Assembly: GCA_024276675.1 (NCBI GenBank) | Contig: JAJRWT010000098.1 | Span: 1-64,000 of the forward strand | Source: Myxococcota bacterium | GTDB lineage: Bacteria; Myxococcota_A; UBA796; JAFGLY01 | Length of the DNA stretch: 64,000 nt | Direction of reading: 5' to 3' | Shown: positions 18,679 to 27,681 of the stretch, one piece after another | How the letters are laid out: every line of letters starts with the position of its first letter | Numbering within the stretch: position 1 is the stretch's first letter | Position numbers and translations under genes: made by a program | The notes under the pieces: generated by a model | What the model was told of the DNA's origin: nothing | Database searches by the model: none | The model's input: only the letters and a program-made list of their open reading frames with translations

Positions 18679-19769
18679 TGCCAGATGAAGGTGCAACGGT
18701 ACGGCGGCGCAAGGATGATCACCTGGATCTCTGTATTCAGGGCGACGTAGCCTTCAAGACTCGGAGTACACTGCTGTCACAGGTGGACCTTATCCACGAT
18801 GCCCTCCCGGAGATCTCCTTTGACCAGGTGGATTCCAGCGTGGAGATCATGGGCCGCCGGCTTAGCGCCCCAATCCTCGTCGCCGCCATGACCGGTGGCA
18901 CCCGGCGGGCCCAACGCATAAACCGCGACCTGGCCCGGGCGGCCCAGCAGCTTGGCCTGGGCCTGGGTTTTGGCTCGCAACGGGTACAGCTTCTCAACGG
19001 AAATACCCTGGGTTTCCAGGTCCGGGACCTGGCACCGGACATCCTTGTCCTGGGAAACATCGGCATCGTGCAGGCCCGCGGGGCCAGCACGGACCAACTG
19101 GAAGAGATGTTGGCTCTCTCCGGGGCGGACGCTCTCTGTGTTCACCTGAACCCCGCAATGGAGCTGGTACAGCGAGGGGGCGACCGTGATTTCCGGGGCG
19201 GACTGGATACCCTGGCCCGCTTGCGTGAATCCCTCTCCATGCCACTGGTGGTCAAGGAGACAGGCTGTGGCCTGTCTCGCAGCGTGGGCCAGCGGCTCTC
19301 GGACCTGGGCATGCAGTGGGTGGACGTCTCCGGTGCCGGAGGTACCAGTTGGGTGGGTGTCGAGACCCTGTGCAATCCAGGAGCCTCCAGCCCGGGGCCT
19401 GCCTTCTGGGACTGGGGCATCCCCACGGCCGCGAGCCTCCTCCAACTGGACGGCCTCCCGCTGCGCAAGATCGCCACCGGAGGCGTCTACAACGGCCTGG
19501 ACGCAGCACGGGCCCTGGCTCTCGGGGCCAGCGCCGTAGGCATCGCGCGGCCCCTGTTGGTGGCCCAGAACAGCGGTGGTGCGGAGGGGGTACAGCACAG
19601 GCTCGAACTCATGATCAGTGAACTGCGGATGGCCATGCTGCTCACAGGCTGCAAGACCGTGCGAGACCTGGCCAGCCAGCCCCTTGTGCTGGGGGCCGAA
19701 CTCGCCGCCTGGGCTCCCCCCCGTAGCCAGATCAGCTCCCGCATCCAGGGGATGCGCCGTGGTCCTTGA
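18675..19769 (+). CDS. fni: isopentenyl-diphosphate delta-isomerase, type 2 (FMN-dependent)
   Basis: This is a 364-aa protein. It has RRKDDHLDL at 11-19, APILVAAMTGGT, a GLGFGSQRV block, VKETGCGLS, SGAGGTSW and the phosphate-binding IATGGVYNGLDAARALALGA. These are landmarks of the TIM-barrel type 2 isomerase that uses reduced FMN to interconvert IPP and DMAPP. It is the last gene of the operon and overlaps the phosphomevalonate kinase stop. A second ATG directly follows the first. No clear terminator follows. Confidence 0.95.
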   Translation: MMPDEGATVRRRKDDHLDLCIQGDVAFKTRSTLLSQVDLIHDALPEISFDQVDSSVEIMGRRLSAPILVAAMTGGTRRAQRINRDLARAAQQLGLGLGFGSQRVQLLNGNTLGFQVRDLAPDILVLGNIGIVQARGASTDQLEEMLALSGADALCVHLNPAMELVQRGGDRDFRGGLDTLARLRESLSMPLVVKETGCGLSRSVGQRLSDLGMQWVDVSGAGGTSWVGVETLCNPGASSPGPAFWDWGIPTAASLLQLDGLPLRKIATGGVYNGLDAARALALGASAVGIARPLLVAQNSGGAEGVQHRLELMISELRMAMLLTGCKTVRDLASQPLVLGAELAAWAPPRSQISSRIQGMRRGP

Positions 19770-20065
19770 CGGGCACAAAAAGGGAAAGGTAGCCCAGTCG
19801 TTCATCAGGTGGATGAGATCCGTCAGAGTGATAACAGGAGGCCCACGAAGAAAATGCCTCTACCTGGACTTCCCGGGACAGGAGTTCGACTTTCGCCACC
19901 GCTGATCCGTGGAGCTGTATTTCTCGTGGATGGCCAACCAGTCCACGGGATCCATCTTGAACGTCCAGGGCAACCGTGCCAACATGGGCCGCACCCCAGC
20001 GAGCCTTACTCAGGCCCGGATCGTGCTGCTTGACCGAGTATAACCACCATGTATTGTCCCTGATC
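19770..20065. other. 296-bp gap without a supported gene
   Basis: Short open frames exist on both strands, but none has a recognisable family, a good ribosome site or neighbour-like codon use. No hairpin with a T-tract follows the isomerase gene. It may contain the promoter of the glycerate kinase gene. No convincing -35/-10 pair is visible. Confidence 0.5.
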
Positions 20066-21307
20066 ATGGCCAAACCAGTCACCAGGACCTCCCGCACCAG
20101 CCCTCCCCACTACCCCGCCCCGCATCCCAGGGTGCTCTATGCCCCTGATTCCTATGGAGGCTTTCTTGGGGCCGTGGATGCCTGCCGTCGCGTGGAGCCC
20201 ATCCTTCGCGAAGCGGGTTTGGCTCCACGCTGCCACCCCTTGTCGGACGGGGGTGAGGGCCTGCTGGAAGTTCTTGACTGGCATCACAGGAAAGGGTCTG
20301 CGCGGACCGGCACGGTTCCAGCCAACCCCTCGGCACTTCCCCGGTACCTGGAGTTGGACAGCGAGGATGCCATGGGCCGACCCACCCGGGCCAGAGCACT
20401 CCTGCTGAAAGAACACGTAGTGCTGGAATCCGCCCGGGTCATCGGTCTGAACATGCCTGGCCAGATCCCGGCGGCCATGGAGGCCAGCAGTCATGGTCTG
20501 GGGCTGGTACTTCGCGCCCTGGCCCGTGAACTGCCTGGAGCCAAGGTCGTCCTGGGTTTGGGTGGAACCGTCACCATGGATGCTGGCGCAGGTGCCCTTC
20601 AAGCGCTGGGCATCCTGCCATGGGTGCCAGGCCAGGGCCCCATCCAGCAGCCCGTGCAGGCCAGGCACATCTCCCAGATCACGCGCCTCAAGGGGTGCCC
20701 ACCGCAACTGCCCCTGGACGTCAGCATTCTGAGCGATGTACGTACACCGCTCCTGGGAGCCCCGGATACCTTCGGCCCCCAGAAAGGCCTGGACAGAGCC
20801 CAGATCCCACGACTGCGCGCTGCCTTTGGCGCATGGGCCAGGCTCCTGGGGCGCTGGTGCGTCGCCAACGGCAAGGAACCTCTCCCCGTGAACGCACCCG
20901 GGGGAGGGGCGGCCGGTGGGCTGGGGTGGGCGCTGGCCTCGGCTGGAGTGGGAAGGCTAATACCCGGTTCCGCGTTTGTGGCTTCGATCACGGGCCTGGA
21001 GCAATCGCTGCGCGGAGCCGGAGCCCTCCTGTTGGGCGAGGGTCGCATGGATCCCCCGTCCTTCCAGGGCAAGGTGGCCGGCCAGGCCCTGGCCACGGCC
21101 AGGTCGGCCTCGGTACCCCTGGTAGCGGCCCTGGTGGGTCAGGCGAGAGACCTGCCACCTGCACCACGGGGGCCCGACCTGGTGGTCCAGGTGCGGAATC
21201 GCAGATCTTTCTCTGCCTTCGACGAGGCGGCCCGGACCATGGCCCTGGCCATCGCCAGGCGTCTGGGGCAGTCCTGCGGTGACACTATGGAGCCCCCGGT
21301 GGAATAG
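20066..21307 (+). CDS. glycerate kinase (GlxK/GarK type, GK-I family)
   Basis: This is a 413-aa protein. It carries APDSYGGFLGA, PLSDGGEGLLE, GLGGTVTMDAGAGALQALG, NAPGGGAAGGLGWAL and GEGRMDPPSFQGKV, the succession of motifs in bacterial glycerate 2-kinases. The usual N-terminal PDSFKGSLSA motif reads PDSYGGFLGA here, so the conserved Lys is Gly. The enzyme would phosphorylate D-glycerate with ATP. ATG 20066 is chosen because the longer frame upstream has no family similarity. Confidence 0.85.
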   Translation: MAKPVTRTSRTSPPHYPAPHPRVLYAPDSYGGFLGAVDACRRVEPILREAGLAPRCHPLSDGGEGLLEVLDWHHRKGSARTGTVPANPSALPRYLELDSEDAMGRPTRARALLLKEHVVLESARVIGLNMPGQIPAAMEASSHGLGLVLRALARELPGAKVVLGLGGTVTMDAGAGALQALGILPWVPGQGPIQQPVQARHISQITRLKGCPPQLPLDVSILSDVRTPLLGAPDTFGPQKGLDRAQIPRLRAAFGAWARLLGRWCVANGKEPLPVNAPGGGAAGGLGWALASAGVGRLIPGSAFVASITGLEQSLRGAGALLLGEGRMDPPSFQGKVAGQALATARSASVPLVAALVGQARDLPPAPRGPDLVVQVRNRRSFSAFDEAARTMALAIARRLGQSCGDTMEPPVE

Positions 21308-21426
21308 AATGCCGTTCTCATGATCCGGACAGTGCAGTAACGAGCGCTCGCACTTGCCCTGGTGGAAATGCGCGACTACTGTTCTGAACCCTCCCCCTAC
21401 GCATCCTGGCACAACATGGAGCAACG

Positions 21427-21960
21427 ATGGGACCAGGCAAGCTTCTCTCATACCTGCCCGAACAATTGAAACAAGCCATCAAGGATCGTGTCTACCCTTC
21501 ACTGCTTCCCGAAGGTGACATCGCTCCGGAGTGGCAGCTCCAGGCGCATGACCGAACCTGGCACAGGCTGGGACCATACTGGTCCGTGATGGTATTTCTG
21601 CCGTTCTGTCCGCAACAACCCCGGGTGCTGAATATGCTGGACAGCATCCAGCAGAACCATGAAAAACTACGTGCCGTGGATGCCAGGGTCGTTGTCATGA
21701 TGCCGGCAGAAGAAGCCCCGCTGACCGAACTCGCCAGCTCTCGTTCCCTGGACTACCCCCTGCTCACCGATCGCGGCGCATCCGTCGCCCGGTTGTATCG
21801 AGCAGCCATCCAACTGCCATTGCATCCCATGATCATCCCCACCGCCTACCTGGTAAACCCAAACAAGAAGATCCGTCTCGCCAACAGGGGAACCCCCGCG
21901 CTGGAGGCCATCTACCGCTCCATCCAGGCCCTGCGGGAGACCACCCGTGGTGGAATGTAG
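21427..21960 (+). CDS. peroxiredoxin/thioredoxin-fold protein with atypical cysteine
   Basis: This is a 177-aa protein with the strand-helix order of AhpC/TSA peroxiredoxins: GDIAPEWQL, VMVFLPF, VVVMMP, YPLLTDRGASVARLY and a PTAYLVNPNKKIRLANRG tail. The only cysteine near the active site is in PFCPQQP, displaced from the usual PxxxTxxC position, so peroxidase activity is doubtful. GGAG lies five bases before the ATG. Its stop overlaps the next gene's start, suggesting coupling to the amidotransferase gene. Confidence 0.65.
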   Translation: MGPGKLLSYLPEQLKQAIKDRVYPSLLPEGDIAPEWQLQAHDRTWHRLGPYWSVMVFLPFCPQQPRVLNMLDSIQQNHEKLRAVDARVVVMMPAEEAPLTELASSRSLDYPLLTDRGASVARLYRAAIQLPLHPMIIPTAYLVNPNKKIRLANRGTPALEAIYRSIQALRETTRGGM

Positions 21961-22789
21961 ACCAGGAGCCGGCTCGGGGAATCGCCCTGTCATCGCGGTG
22001 ACCTGTGAGCGTCGCATGGCCAGCCCATGCCCTGATGCAACGCAGGAGCCCCAAGAAAGAGTTCGTCCCTTCCGGCCCGAAATAGCCCTCCGCCGTCATT
22101 ATGCAGACACCCTGGCAGAGTTTGGCTGTCTCCCTCTGCTGTTGGCTCCCACGGAACCAGGGATGGCCGATCTCCTGGAGTGGGCCTCGGGCAATACGCA
22201 GGGCCTTCTCATCAGCGGGGGCATCATTGACATTGACCCTGCCACCTACGGCCAAGAGCCTTTGATCCATTATGACTCTTTCGACAGCGCGAGAACCCAG
22301 ATGGAACTTGGCCTGGCCAGATCGTTCATGGAACGGGGGCTGCCGGTGCTGGGAATATGCGGAGGCATGCAGGTTCTGGCCGTGGCAACCGGGGGGAGCC
22401 TGCTGCAGGACCTGTACCTCCAGATGCCCGGGGCCCTGGAACATCAGCAACCCACCGATCCCAGCACTCCATGGCACGAAGTTCGACTACAGCCCGGCCT
22501 TCTGCACCGCGCCTACGGCACTCGACGCATCATGGTCAACTCCACCCACCACCAGGCCGTGGCGGATCCCGGTGCATTACAGGTGTCCGGAAGGGCACCC
22601 GACGGAGTCATCGAAGCCATTGAACTACGGGATCACCCTTTCTGCGTCGGTGTCCAGTGGCATCCTGAAGCTCTGGCACCCCGTTACAAGGGCTCCCTCG
22701 ACATCTACAAGGCCTTCTGCGAAACCGCCAGGATCCGAGCGGGCAGCCTCCCAACGCATACCTTGGCCCGGGAGCGCTCCAATCAATAG
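21947..22789 (+). CDS. class I glutamine amidotransferase-like hydrolase (peptidase C26, PuuD-like)
   Basis: This is a 280-aa protein. It has LLISGGIIDIDPATYG, the nucleophile elbow LGICGGMQVLAV with the catalytic Cys, VNSTHHQAV and GVQWHPE with the catalytic His and Glu. These match gamma-glutamyl-GABA hydrolase-type C26 peptidases, which cleave gamma-glutamyl amides. The GTG at 21947 (or 21950) overlaps the end of the peroxiredoxin-like gene. The 3' end overlaps the converging gene by seven bases. Confidence 0.85.
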   Translation: MVECRPGAGSGNRPVIAVTCERRMASPCPDATQEPQERVRPFRPEIALRRHYADTLAEFGCLPLLLAPTEPGMADLLEWASGNTQGLLISGGIIDIDPATYGQEPLIHYDSFDSARTQMELGLARSFMERGLPVLGICGGMQVLAVATGGSLLQDLYLQMPGALEHQQPTDPSTPWHEVRLQPGLLHRAYGTRRIMVNSTHHQAVADPGALQVSGRAPDGVIEAIELRDHPFCVGVQWHPEALAPRYKGSLDIYKAFCETARIRAGSLPTHTLARERSNQ

Positions 22790-24240
22790 CCGCCGCTGGT
22801 GAGGAAGTCTACGATGGAGATACGTTGAAGGTAGAAGCGTGATGCTTCCCTGGGGTCGAGCTTCCTGGCACGCCGGCGTCCGGAATCGTCCTGGATGATC
22901 ACGTCCAGGTATGGAACCTCCAGGTCGAAATGGCGTATGTATTTTCCGGTGACCAAGCCGATGGCGGCCAGCTCGCGGTCCAGTTCCCCTTCGCGGCCCT
23001 GGTACCAGATCCTGATACCGGCTTCCTGGGGCATGTCGGAGTGACGCCCGCCCCAACGGATCACCGAGGCGTCGATACTTATGACCTTCAACCTGAACCG
23101 TGACAGTTCCACCAACAGAGCCGATTCCAGGGCTTCGTCGTTGTCGACGGGCAGGATGCCATCCATCAGACGGGTTCTGAGATCGTCTTCCATTGCGCCG
23201 TAGATCTCTACTCCGGACGCGGAGACATCTATTCCGCCCGACGCGGATTCGACTGTGGTGGCTGGCTTGGAGGCCGCTGTGGATGGGCTGATGGTCCGAC
23301 TACCAGAGGAGCGCGACGTTGAGGACGAGGTGGTGGAGGGGAGCTTTTCGTAGACGAGACTCGCCTCGTGCCGCACATAGTAGAGGGTGACCAACAACAA
23401 CAGCAGCAGTGGTGCGAGCACCAGGGACAGGCTGGAGATCCGCACGGATGGCCGGGGGGGCTGCGGAGTACTCTGCCCCATGCCGGCGAGAAGGAGCGCC
23501 GGATCGACGGAAGGGGAGGGAATGGAATCGGGCTCCTGGATTCTTGGGGCCAGGGTAGCGTTTCCATCATGTTGTCGCCGAACCTGCCTCGTACCGGGGA
23601 AGGCGATCACCTGGCCGCGGGTCTGCCCGAAGTTCTTGGCCAGGTTCCTGGAGCTGCCGGAGGGATGCCCGGGAGAGGGTGGGCTGGGAGCAGGTGAAAA
23701 CTCACCGGGAGGGCATTCGGAGTCGGGATCGCCGGGGGCGGGGGCCTGGGTTTCGTGGGATCCACCAGCAGCGCCAGGAGAATTCGCTGCGGGTGATGTC
23801 CCGGAATCTTCGGAAGGTTTTACAGTGGTTCCGGATCGCGTGGACTTGCTCCAGAATCCTTCGCTCTCGTCGTCGGTGATCTGGGACTGTTCCAGGGGTT
23901 CTCGGGGTGGAGAGATAGCGCGCGGAGAACTGGAGGCGGTTCTTTTTGAACCGGGAGGAACCGAAGGAGTTGTCGAAGCTCTGGAGGCTGGCGGCATGGG
24001 GCCACTGTCGTGGCCGTTGGGGGGGGACGGGCGTTCACGGGCCAGCTCGCGAATCTCCGCGTACCTTTCGAAAGCGCATTTCAAAGCTGGGAGACCGCCG
24101 GCGGGCAACCATTCGCCCGCTTCCGGGTCGAATACCTTTTCTTCCGGCTCGAGGCCCCCCTCCATGATCAGACGCTCCAACGCGGGAAGGCCCGCGATGG
24201 GGAACTCCAGACCGTCTCTACGTATGCGGTAGAAGCTCAT
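22783..24240 (-). CDS. GYF_2-like single-pass membrane protein with Pro/Ser linker
   Basis: This is a 485-aa protein in three parts. An N-terminal module of about 55 residues (YRIRRDGLEFPIAGLPALERL, ending GEWLPAGGLPAL) resembles the GYF_2 fold that often sits at the N-terminus of bacterial membrane proteins. A Ser/Pro/Gly-rich disordered linker spans about 60-250. A transmembrane helix (LSLVLAPLLLLLLVTLYYV, about 275-293) and a second Ser-rich stretch lead to a 150-residue C-terminal domain, probably outside the membrane. GYF-like domains bind proline-rich peptides. The function is unknown. Confidence 0.6.
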   Translation of the reverse strand: MSFYRIRRDGLEFPIAGLPALERLIMEGGLEPEEKVFDPEAGEWLPAGGLPALKCAFERYAEIRELARERPSPPNGHDSGPMPPASRASTTPSVPPGSKRTASSSPRAISPPREPLEQSQITDDESEGFWSKSTRSGTTVKPSEDSGTSPAANSPGAAGGSHETQAPAPGDPDSECPPGEFSPAPSPPSPGHPSGSSRNLAKNFGQTRGQVIAFPGTRQVRRQHDGNATLAPRIQEPDSIPSPSVDPALLLAGMGQSTPQPPRPSVRISSLSLVLAPLLLLLLVTLYYVRHEASLVYEKLPSTTSSSTSRSSGSRTISPSTAASKPATTVESASGGIDVSASGVEIYGAMEDDLRTRLMDGILPVDNDEALESALLVELSRFRLKVISIDASVIRWGGRHSDMPQEAGIRIWYQGREGELDRELAAIGLVTGKYIRHFDLEVPYLDVIIQDDSGRRRARKLDPREASRFYLQRISIVDFLTSGGY

Positions 24241-24373
24241 GGTCGTGGCATGACTCCGCGCCCCCCATAGCAGCCGGGGGTCTGGTCAATCCATTGGGCG
24301 TCGATCCTGGGTGGCGTTGGGCGAAAAATGCCCGGGAAAGAGAACCTGTGGGCGAGAACCCGTGACAGGCCGG

Positions 24374-25645
24374 TCAGTGTTTCCTGCCCTGTAGTCTACG
24401 GCGTACTCCCAGCCAACTCAAGAAGAAAACCAGCATGGAGGTGGAGCCGGGGAGCCCGCCTGGTTCAGAGCAGCCAACCGGGGGACCGGCTCCCCGCAAC
24501 GCGATCTCCACGTCACAGGCATCGCCGATGAGATCGCCATCTGAATCAGCCTGGTCCGGGTTGGAGACGTCGGGGCAGTTATCGCAGAGATCTCCCCACC
24601 CGTCTTCGTCGACATCGTCCAGGGAACCCGTGCCGTCGTGGAGGCAGGGGTCGCAGTCGTCGCCTATGCCATCGCCGTCGGTGTCCAGTTGGGCCACGTT
24701 GTAGACATCGGGGCAATTGTCGCAGGCGTCACCCAGACCATCGCCATCGGTGTCGTCCTGGCCCGGGTCCATGACGTTGGGGCAGATGTCGCAGGAGTCG
24801 CCCAGTCCATCGGAATCGGCGTCGGTCTGCAGAGGGTTGTTTTCCTGGATGCAGTTGTCGCATTCGTCACCGACGCCGTCGTCGTCCTGGTCTGCCTGGT
24901 CGGGGTTGGGGGTTTCCTGGCAGTTGTCGCATTCGTCGCCGACGCCGTCGTCGTCTTCGTCGTCTTGATCCTTGTTTTCGTACTCTGGGCAGTTGTCGCA
25001 GTCATCGCCGATTTCGTCCTCGTCGACATCGTCCTGCCAGGGATTGGCGACATCGGGGCAGTTGTCGCACTCGTCGCCCAGGCCGTCACCGTCGGAGTCG
25101 AGCTGCTTGGGATCGTAGTCGTACACGCAAATGTCGCAGTAGTCCCCCCAGCCGTCGAAATCGTAGTCGTACTGGGTTGGGTTGTAGGTACAGACGCAGT
25201 TGTCGCAGATGTCGCCAACGTTGTCGCAGTCGGCGTCTTCCTGGTCGGGGTTGAAGTCTTCGCCGCAGTTGTCACAGCGCAGCATCGCATACAGGTCGGG
25301 CCAGCCGTCGTCCCCGTAGATCGCGATGGTGCCGTAGCCCAGGAGATCGCCATCCTTGTCCACTCCGTAGGCGTAGACGAAATAGCTACAGCCGAAAGAG
25401 GTATAGTCGTAGAAGTAGTCGCCGTTGGCGAAGTCTTCACCGTACTTTTCCACTATGGCCTGGCATTCCGGGTCTTCCATGTCCATGATGGGTTCGTCCA
25501 CGTAATCGATGTAGTTGCAGTTGTAGTCCTGCTCCAACAGGGCGAAACAGCCATCTCCCAGGCCCTCGCAGATGACCTCGTCACCGGTGCCTCCTCCGGC
25601 CCACGAGAGATTGAAGAATGCCATCAGGAATATCAGTAGGGTCAT
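24374..25645 (-). CDS. secreted thrombospondin type 3 repeat protein with MYXO-CTERM-like tail
   Basis: This is a 423-aa protein. A signal peptide (1-16) is followed by a Cys-containing N-domain, then from about residue 125 a run of roughly ten Ca-binding units of the form DxDxDGxGDxCDNCP. The C-terminus reads PVGCSEPGG, then a hydrophobic stretch, then RRR, matching the Cys-TM-basic arrangement of MYXO-CTERM sorting signals processed by myxosortase. It starts three bases after the ompA-family gene stop with AGGGAG upstream, so both are probably one operon. It likely acts as a rigid, calcium-stabilised surface spacer or adhesin. Confidence 0.8.
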   Translation of the reverse strand: MTLLIFLMAFFNLSWAGGGTGDEVICEGLGDGCFALLEQDYNCNYIDYVDEPIMDMEDPECQAIVEKYGEDFANGDYFYDYTSFGCSYFVYAYGVDKDGDLLGYGTIAIYGDDGWPDLYAMLRCDNCGEDFNPDQEDADCDNVGDICDNCVCTYNPTQYDYDFDGWGDYCDICVYDYDPKQLDSDGDGLGDECDNCPDVANPWQDDVDEDEIGDDCDNCPEYENKDQDDEDDDGVGDECDNCQETPNPDQADQDDDGVGDECDNCIQENNPLQTDADSDGLGDSCDICPNVMDPGQDDTDGDGLGDACDNCPDVYNVAQLDTDGDGIGDDCDPCLHDGTGSLDDVDEDGWGDLCDNCPDVSNPDQADSDGDLIGDACDVEIALRGAGPPVGCSEPGGLPGSTSMLVFFLSWLGVRRRLQGRKH

Positions 25646-25648
25646 GTT

Positions 25649-27559
25649 CTACTCCCTGTCATTGGAATGGCTGGCCGGATCTTCCGCCGAAGACGGTGAT
25701 TCCGTGGCTGGCTGTGGTTGGGTGTCGTCGGTTCCTGGTTGGGATTCCTGCTCTGTGCTTGCTGGAGGGGACCCCGCGGGTTCCGAGGAATCGCTGCTGG
25801 AGGGTCCTTCTGCTGACTGTGCTCCTGACTCTGGTTCTTGTTCTTCCACGGAGTCTTCGTCGGGGTCGGTGTTGGATGCGTCGGATGCATCCGACGGTTG
25901 GGACTTCTTTTTGCTGTTTTTGCTGCCGTTGGTCGAGGTGTCGGACCTGATGATGTCCACTTCGGGGATCTCGGCTTCGTCGTCGAGGGCTTCTTTGAAG
26001 GTCGCCGAGTCAGGGGTGTCGTCAACCTGGGTTGGCTCCTGGACGATCTCTTCGATGAGGATGGGATTGGCATCGGTGGAGAGCATCTTGTCACCCATCT
26101 TGGGAGGCTCGATGGCTTCGCCACTCCATGGTAGCACAATGGGATCGCCGCTGTCAGCATTGGCGATATCCAGGTAGTCCCGTACCTTGAGGATGTGGAA
26201 CTCCACGCGCCGGTTCTTTGCAAGGGCTTCTTCGGAATCCCCCTGGATGATGGGGACGGTTTCGCCCAGCCCGCGGTAGCTCAGCCGGTCCGGGCGGACG
26301 CCATCGGCTATGAGCGCTTCGTATATACGTTCCGCACGAGAGTTTGAAAGGTCGTAGTTGTACTGGTTTGTGCCTTCGGCGCTGGCGTGACCCTCGATGA
26401 CCAGGTGTTCGATCTGTGGGTAGTCGTTCATGACCAGGGCCACGGCGTCGAGGGTAGGGTAGGACTCGGGCAGGATGTTGGAGGTGGCGAACTCGAACTG
26501 GATGGGATCCCTGATGACGATCCTGCCCTGGTGGACCTGGGCGAGTTGGCCTTCTTCCCACTGGATTTCACGGTCGGGGCCCTCGGCTTCGTTCACTGCA
26601 ACGGCTACTTGTTTCTTGGGGGGGACTTCGACGACGATGGGCGCCTTGGGCGGTGGTGGTGCTGGCGGCAGGCGGAGGAATGTGGCGAGCACCCTAAGGT
26701 CGGCGGCCCCGTAGCCATTGTCCAGGGCTGTACCCACGGCCAGGTCCAACTGGCCCGTGTAGGGAATCCTGTAGCGGAGGCCGGCCTTCAACTCGGCCGG
26801 GTTTTCCGCGCCTGGTTGCATGAAGTTTGCGGTGCCATTGCGTGCGGTTGCTTCCACGATGATGGATGTACGATCCGAAAAGGGAATGATTCCCGCCAGT
26901 CCGCTGGTGAATTCGTTGCCAAGGACGAAGTCGGCTTCGCTGTTGGTCAGGTTTCTCCAGATGAACCCGACGCTTCCCAGCAGGCGGACCGGACCGGTGT
27001 CGACATCTACCAGGATGCTGGGGGCGTAGCGCATGGAGTCCTCGGAGGCCCAGCTCTGCTCAGTGCCCGTGGGGACGAACAGGTCCAGCCTGGGGCCCAG
27101 CTTGAAACGGGGCCGCCGGATGATGGCGGACTTGAAGCCAAAATCCAGGTCGCCCATGGCCAGTTGGGACTCGGGTGCCACCAGCACGTTTTCGCCAGGA
27201 TCCTGGTAGAGACCGTTGATGCGAAGAAATGCCGTGGTGGCTTCGGTGAGGCTCATGGAGCCAACCAGGTGGAGCGTGTTCCTGGTGAGGATGGCAGCAC
27301 CGGCCGAGACGCCGTTTTCGAAGTACTCCAGGGGCATGCGCTCCATCTGCACACCTATTCCACCCAGGAAACGCCAGCGTTCAGCCGCCGCCGGAGTATC
27401 CACGGCGAAGGCTCCTTCAGGCGAGAGTACGGGGTAGACCAGTTGGGTGTCGGCGGAACGTTCTACTGCCAGTGCTGATGGAGACAAGGTAAGAGAGCCC
27501 AGCGCGAGAAGCGTCAGGACGTTCCACCCAGTGGAGCAAGAGCGGGAGCAGGTATTCAT
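25649..27559 (-). CDS. OmpA-family outer membrane protein
   Basis: This is a 636-aa protein. A signal peptide (about 1-31, ending SALA) is followed by a beta-barrel-like region (about 40-300) with alternating hydrophobic strands and a short Pro-rich link (PPAPPPPKAP). An OmpA-like peptidoglycan-binding domain (about 345-460) keeps EGHASAEG, NYDLSNSRAERI and KNRRVEF. The last 120 residues are acidic and Ser/Pro-rich. It would tether the outer membrane to peptidoglycan. It lacks the TSP3 repeats that often join barrel and OmpA domains, and the next gene encodes them separately. GAGG lies eight bases before the ATG. Confidence 0.85.
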   Translation of the reverse strand: MNTCSRSCSTGWNVLTLLALGSLTLSPSALAVERSADTQLVYPVLSPEGAFAVDTPAAAERWRFLGGIGVQMERMPLEYFENGVSAGAAILTRNTLHLVGSMSLTEATTAFLRINGLYQDPGENVLVAPESQLAMGDLDFGFKSAIIRRPRFKLGPRLDLFVPTGTEQSWASEDSMRYAPSILVDVDTGPVRLLGSVGFIWRNLTNSEADFVLGNEFTSGLAGIIPFSDRTSIIVEATARNGTANFMQPGAENPAELKAGLRYRIPYTGQLDLAVGTALDNGYGAADLRVLATFLRLPPAPPPPKAPIVVEVPPKKQVAVAVNEAEGPDREIQWEEGQLAQVHQGRIVIRDPIQFEFATSNILPESYPTLDAVALVMNDYPQIEHLVIEGHASAEGTNQYNYDLSNSRAERIYEALIADGVRPDRLSYRGLGETVPIIQGDSEEALAKNRRVEFHILKVRDYLDIANADSGDPIVLPWSGEAIEPPKMGDKMLSTDANPILIEEIVQEPTQVDDTPDSATFKEALDDEAEIPEVDIIRSDTSTNGSKNSKKKSQPSDASDASNTDPDEDSVEEQEPESGAQSAEGPSSSDSSEPAGSPPASTEQESQPGTDDTQPQPATESPSSAEDPASHSNDRE

Positions 27560-27681
27560 GGAGTGATCCTCTGGGGCCTACAGGAAGAGGAGTTTCTGGG
27601 TGTTCCCGGGATGATACGGGGCGATTTTAGCTCGATTGGACTATCTTTTGCCACAATCTCTTTGCGAACGGGGCACTTTTC

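Noticed and set aside
24638..25639. Long plus-strand frame antisense to the TSP3 gene
   Set aside because: It mirrors the Asp-rich repeat codons (GTC/GTT runs) and would encode only Val/Ala/Gly. The minus-strand product is a clear TSP3 protein.
27624..27656. Possible promoter (TTGTGG, TAAAAT) upstream of the OmpA-family gene on the minus strand
   Set aside because: The -10 is good, but the spacing to the -35-like hexamer is 21 bases. The local AT-rich patch is suggestive but not enough to call.
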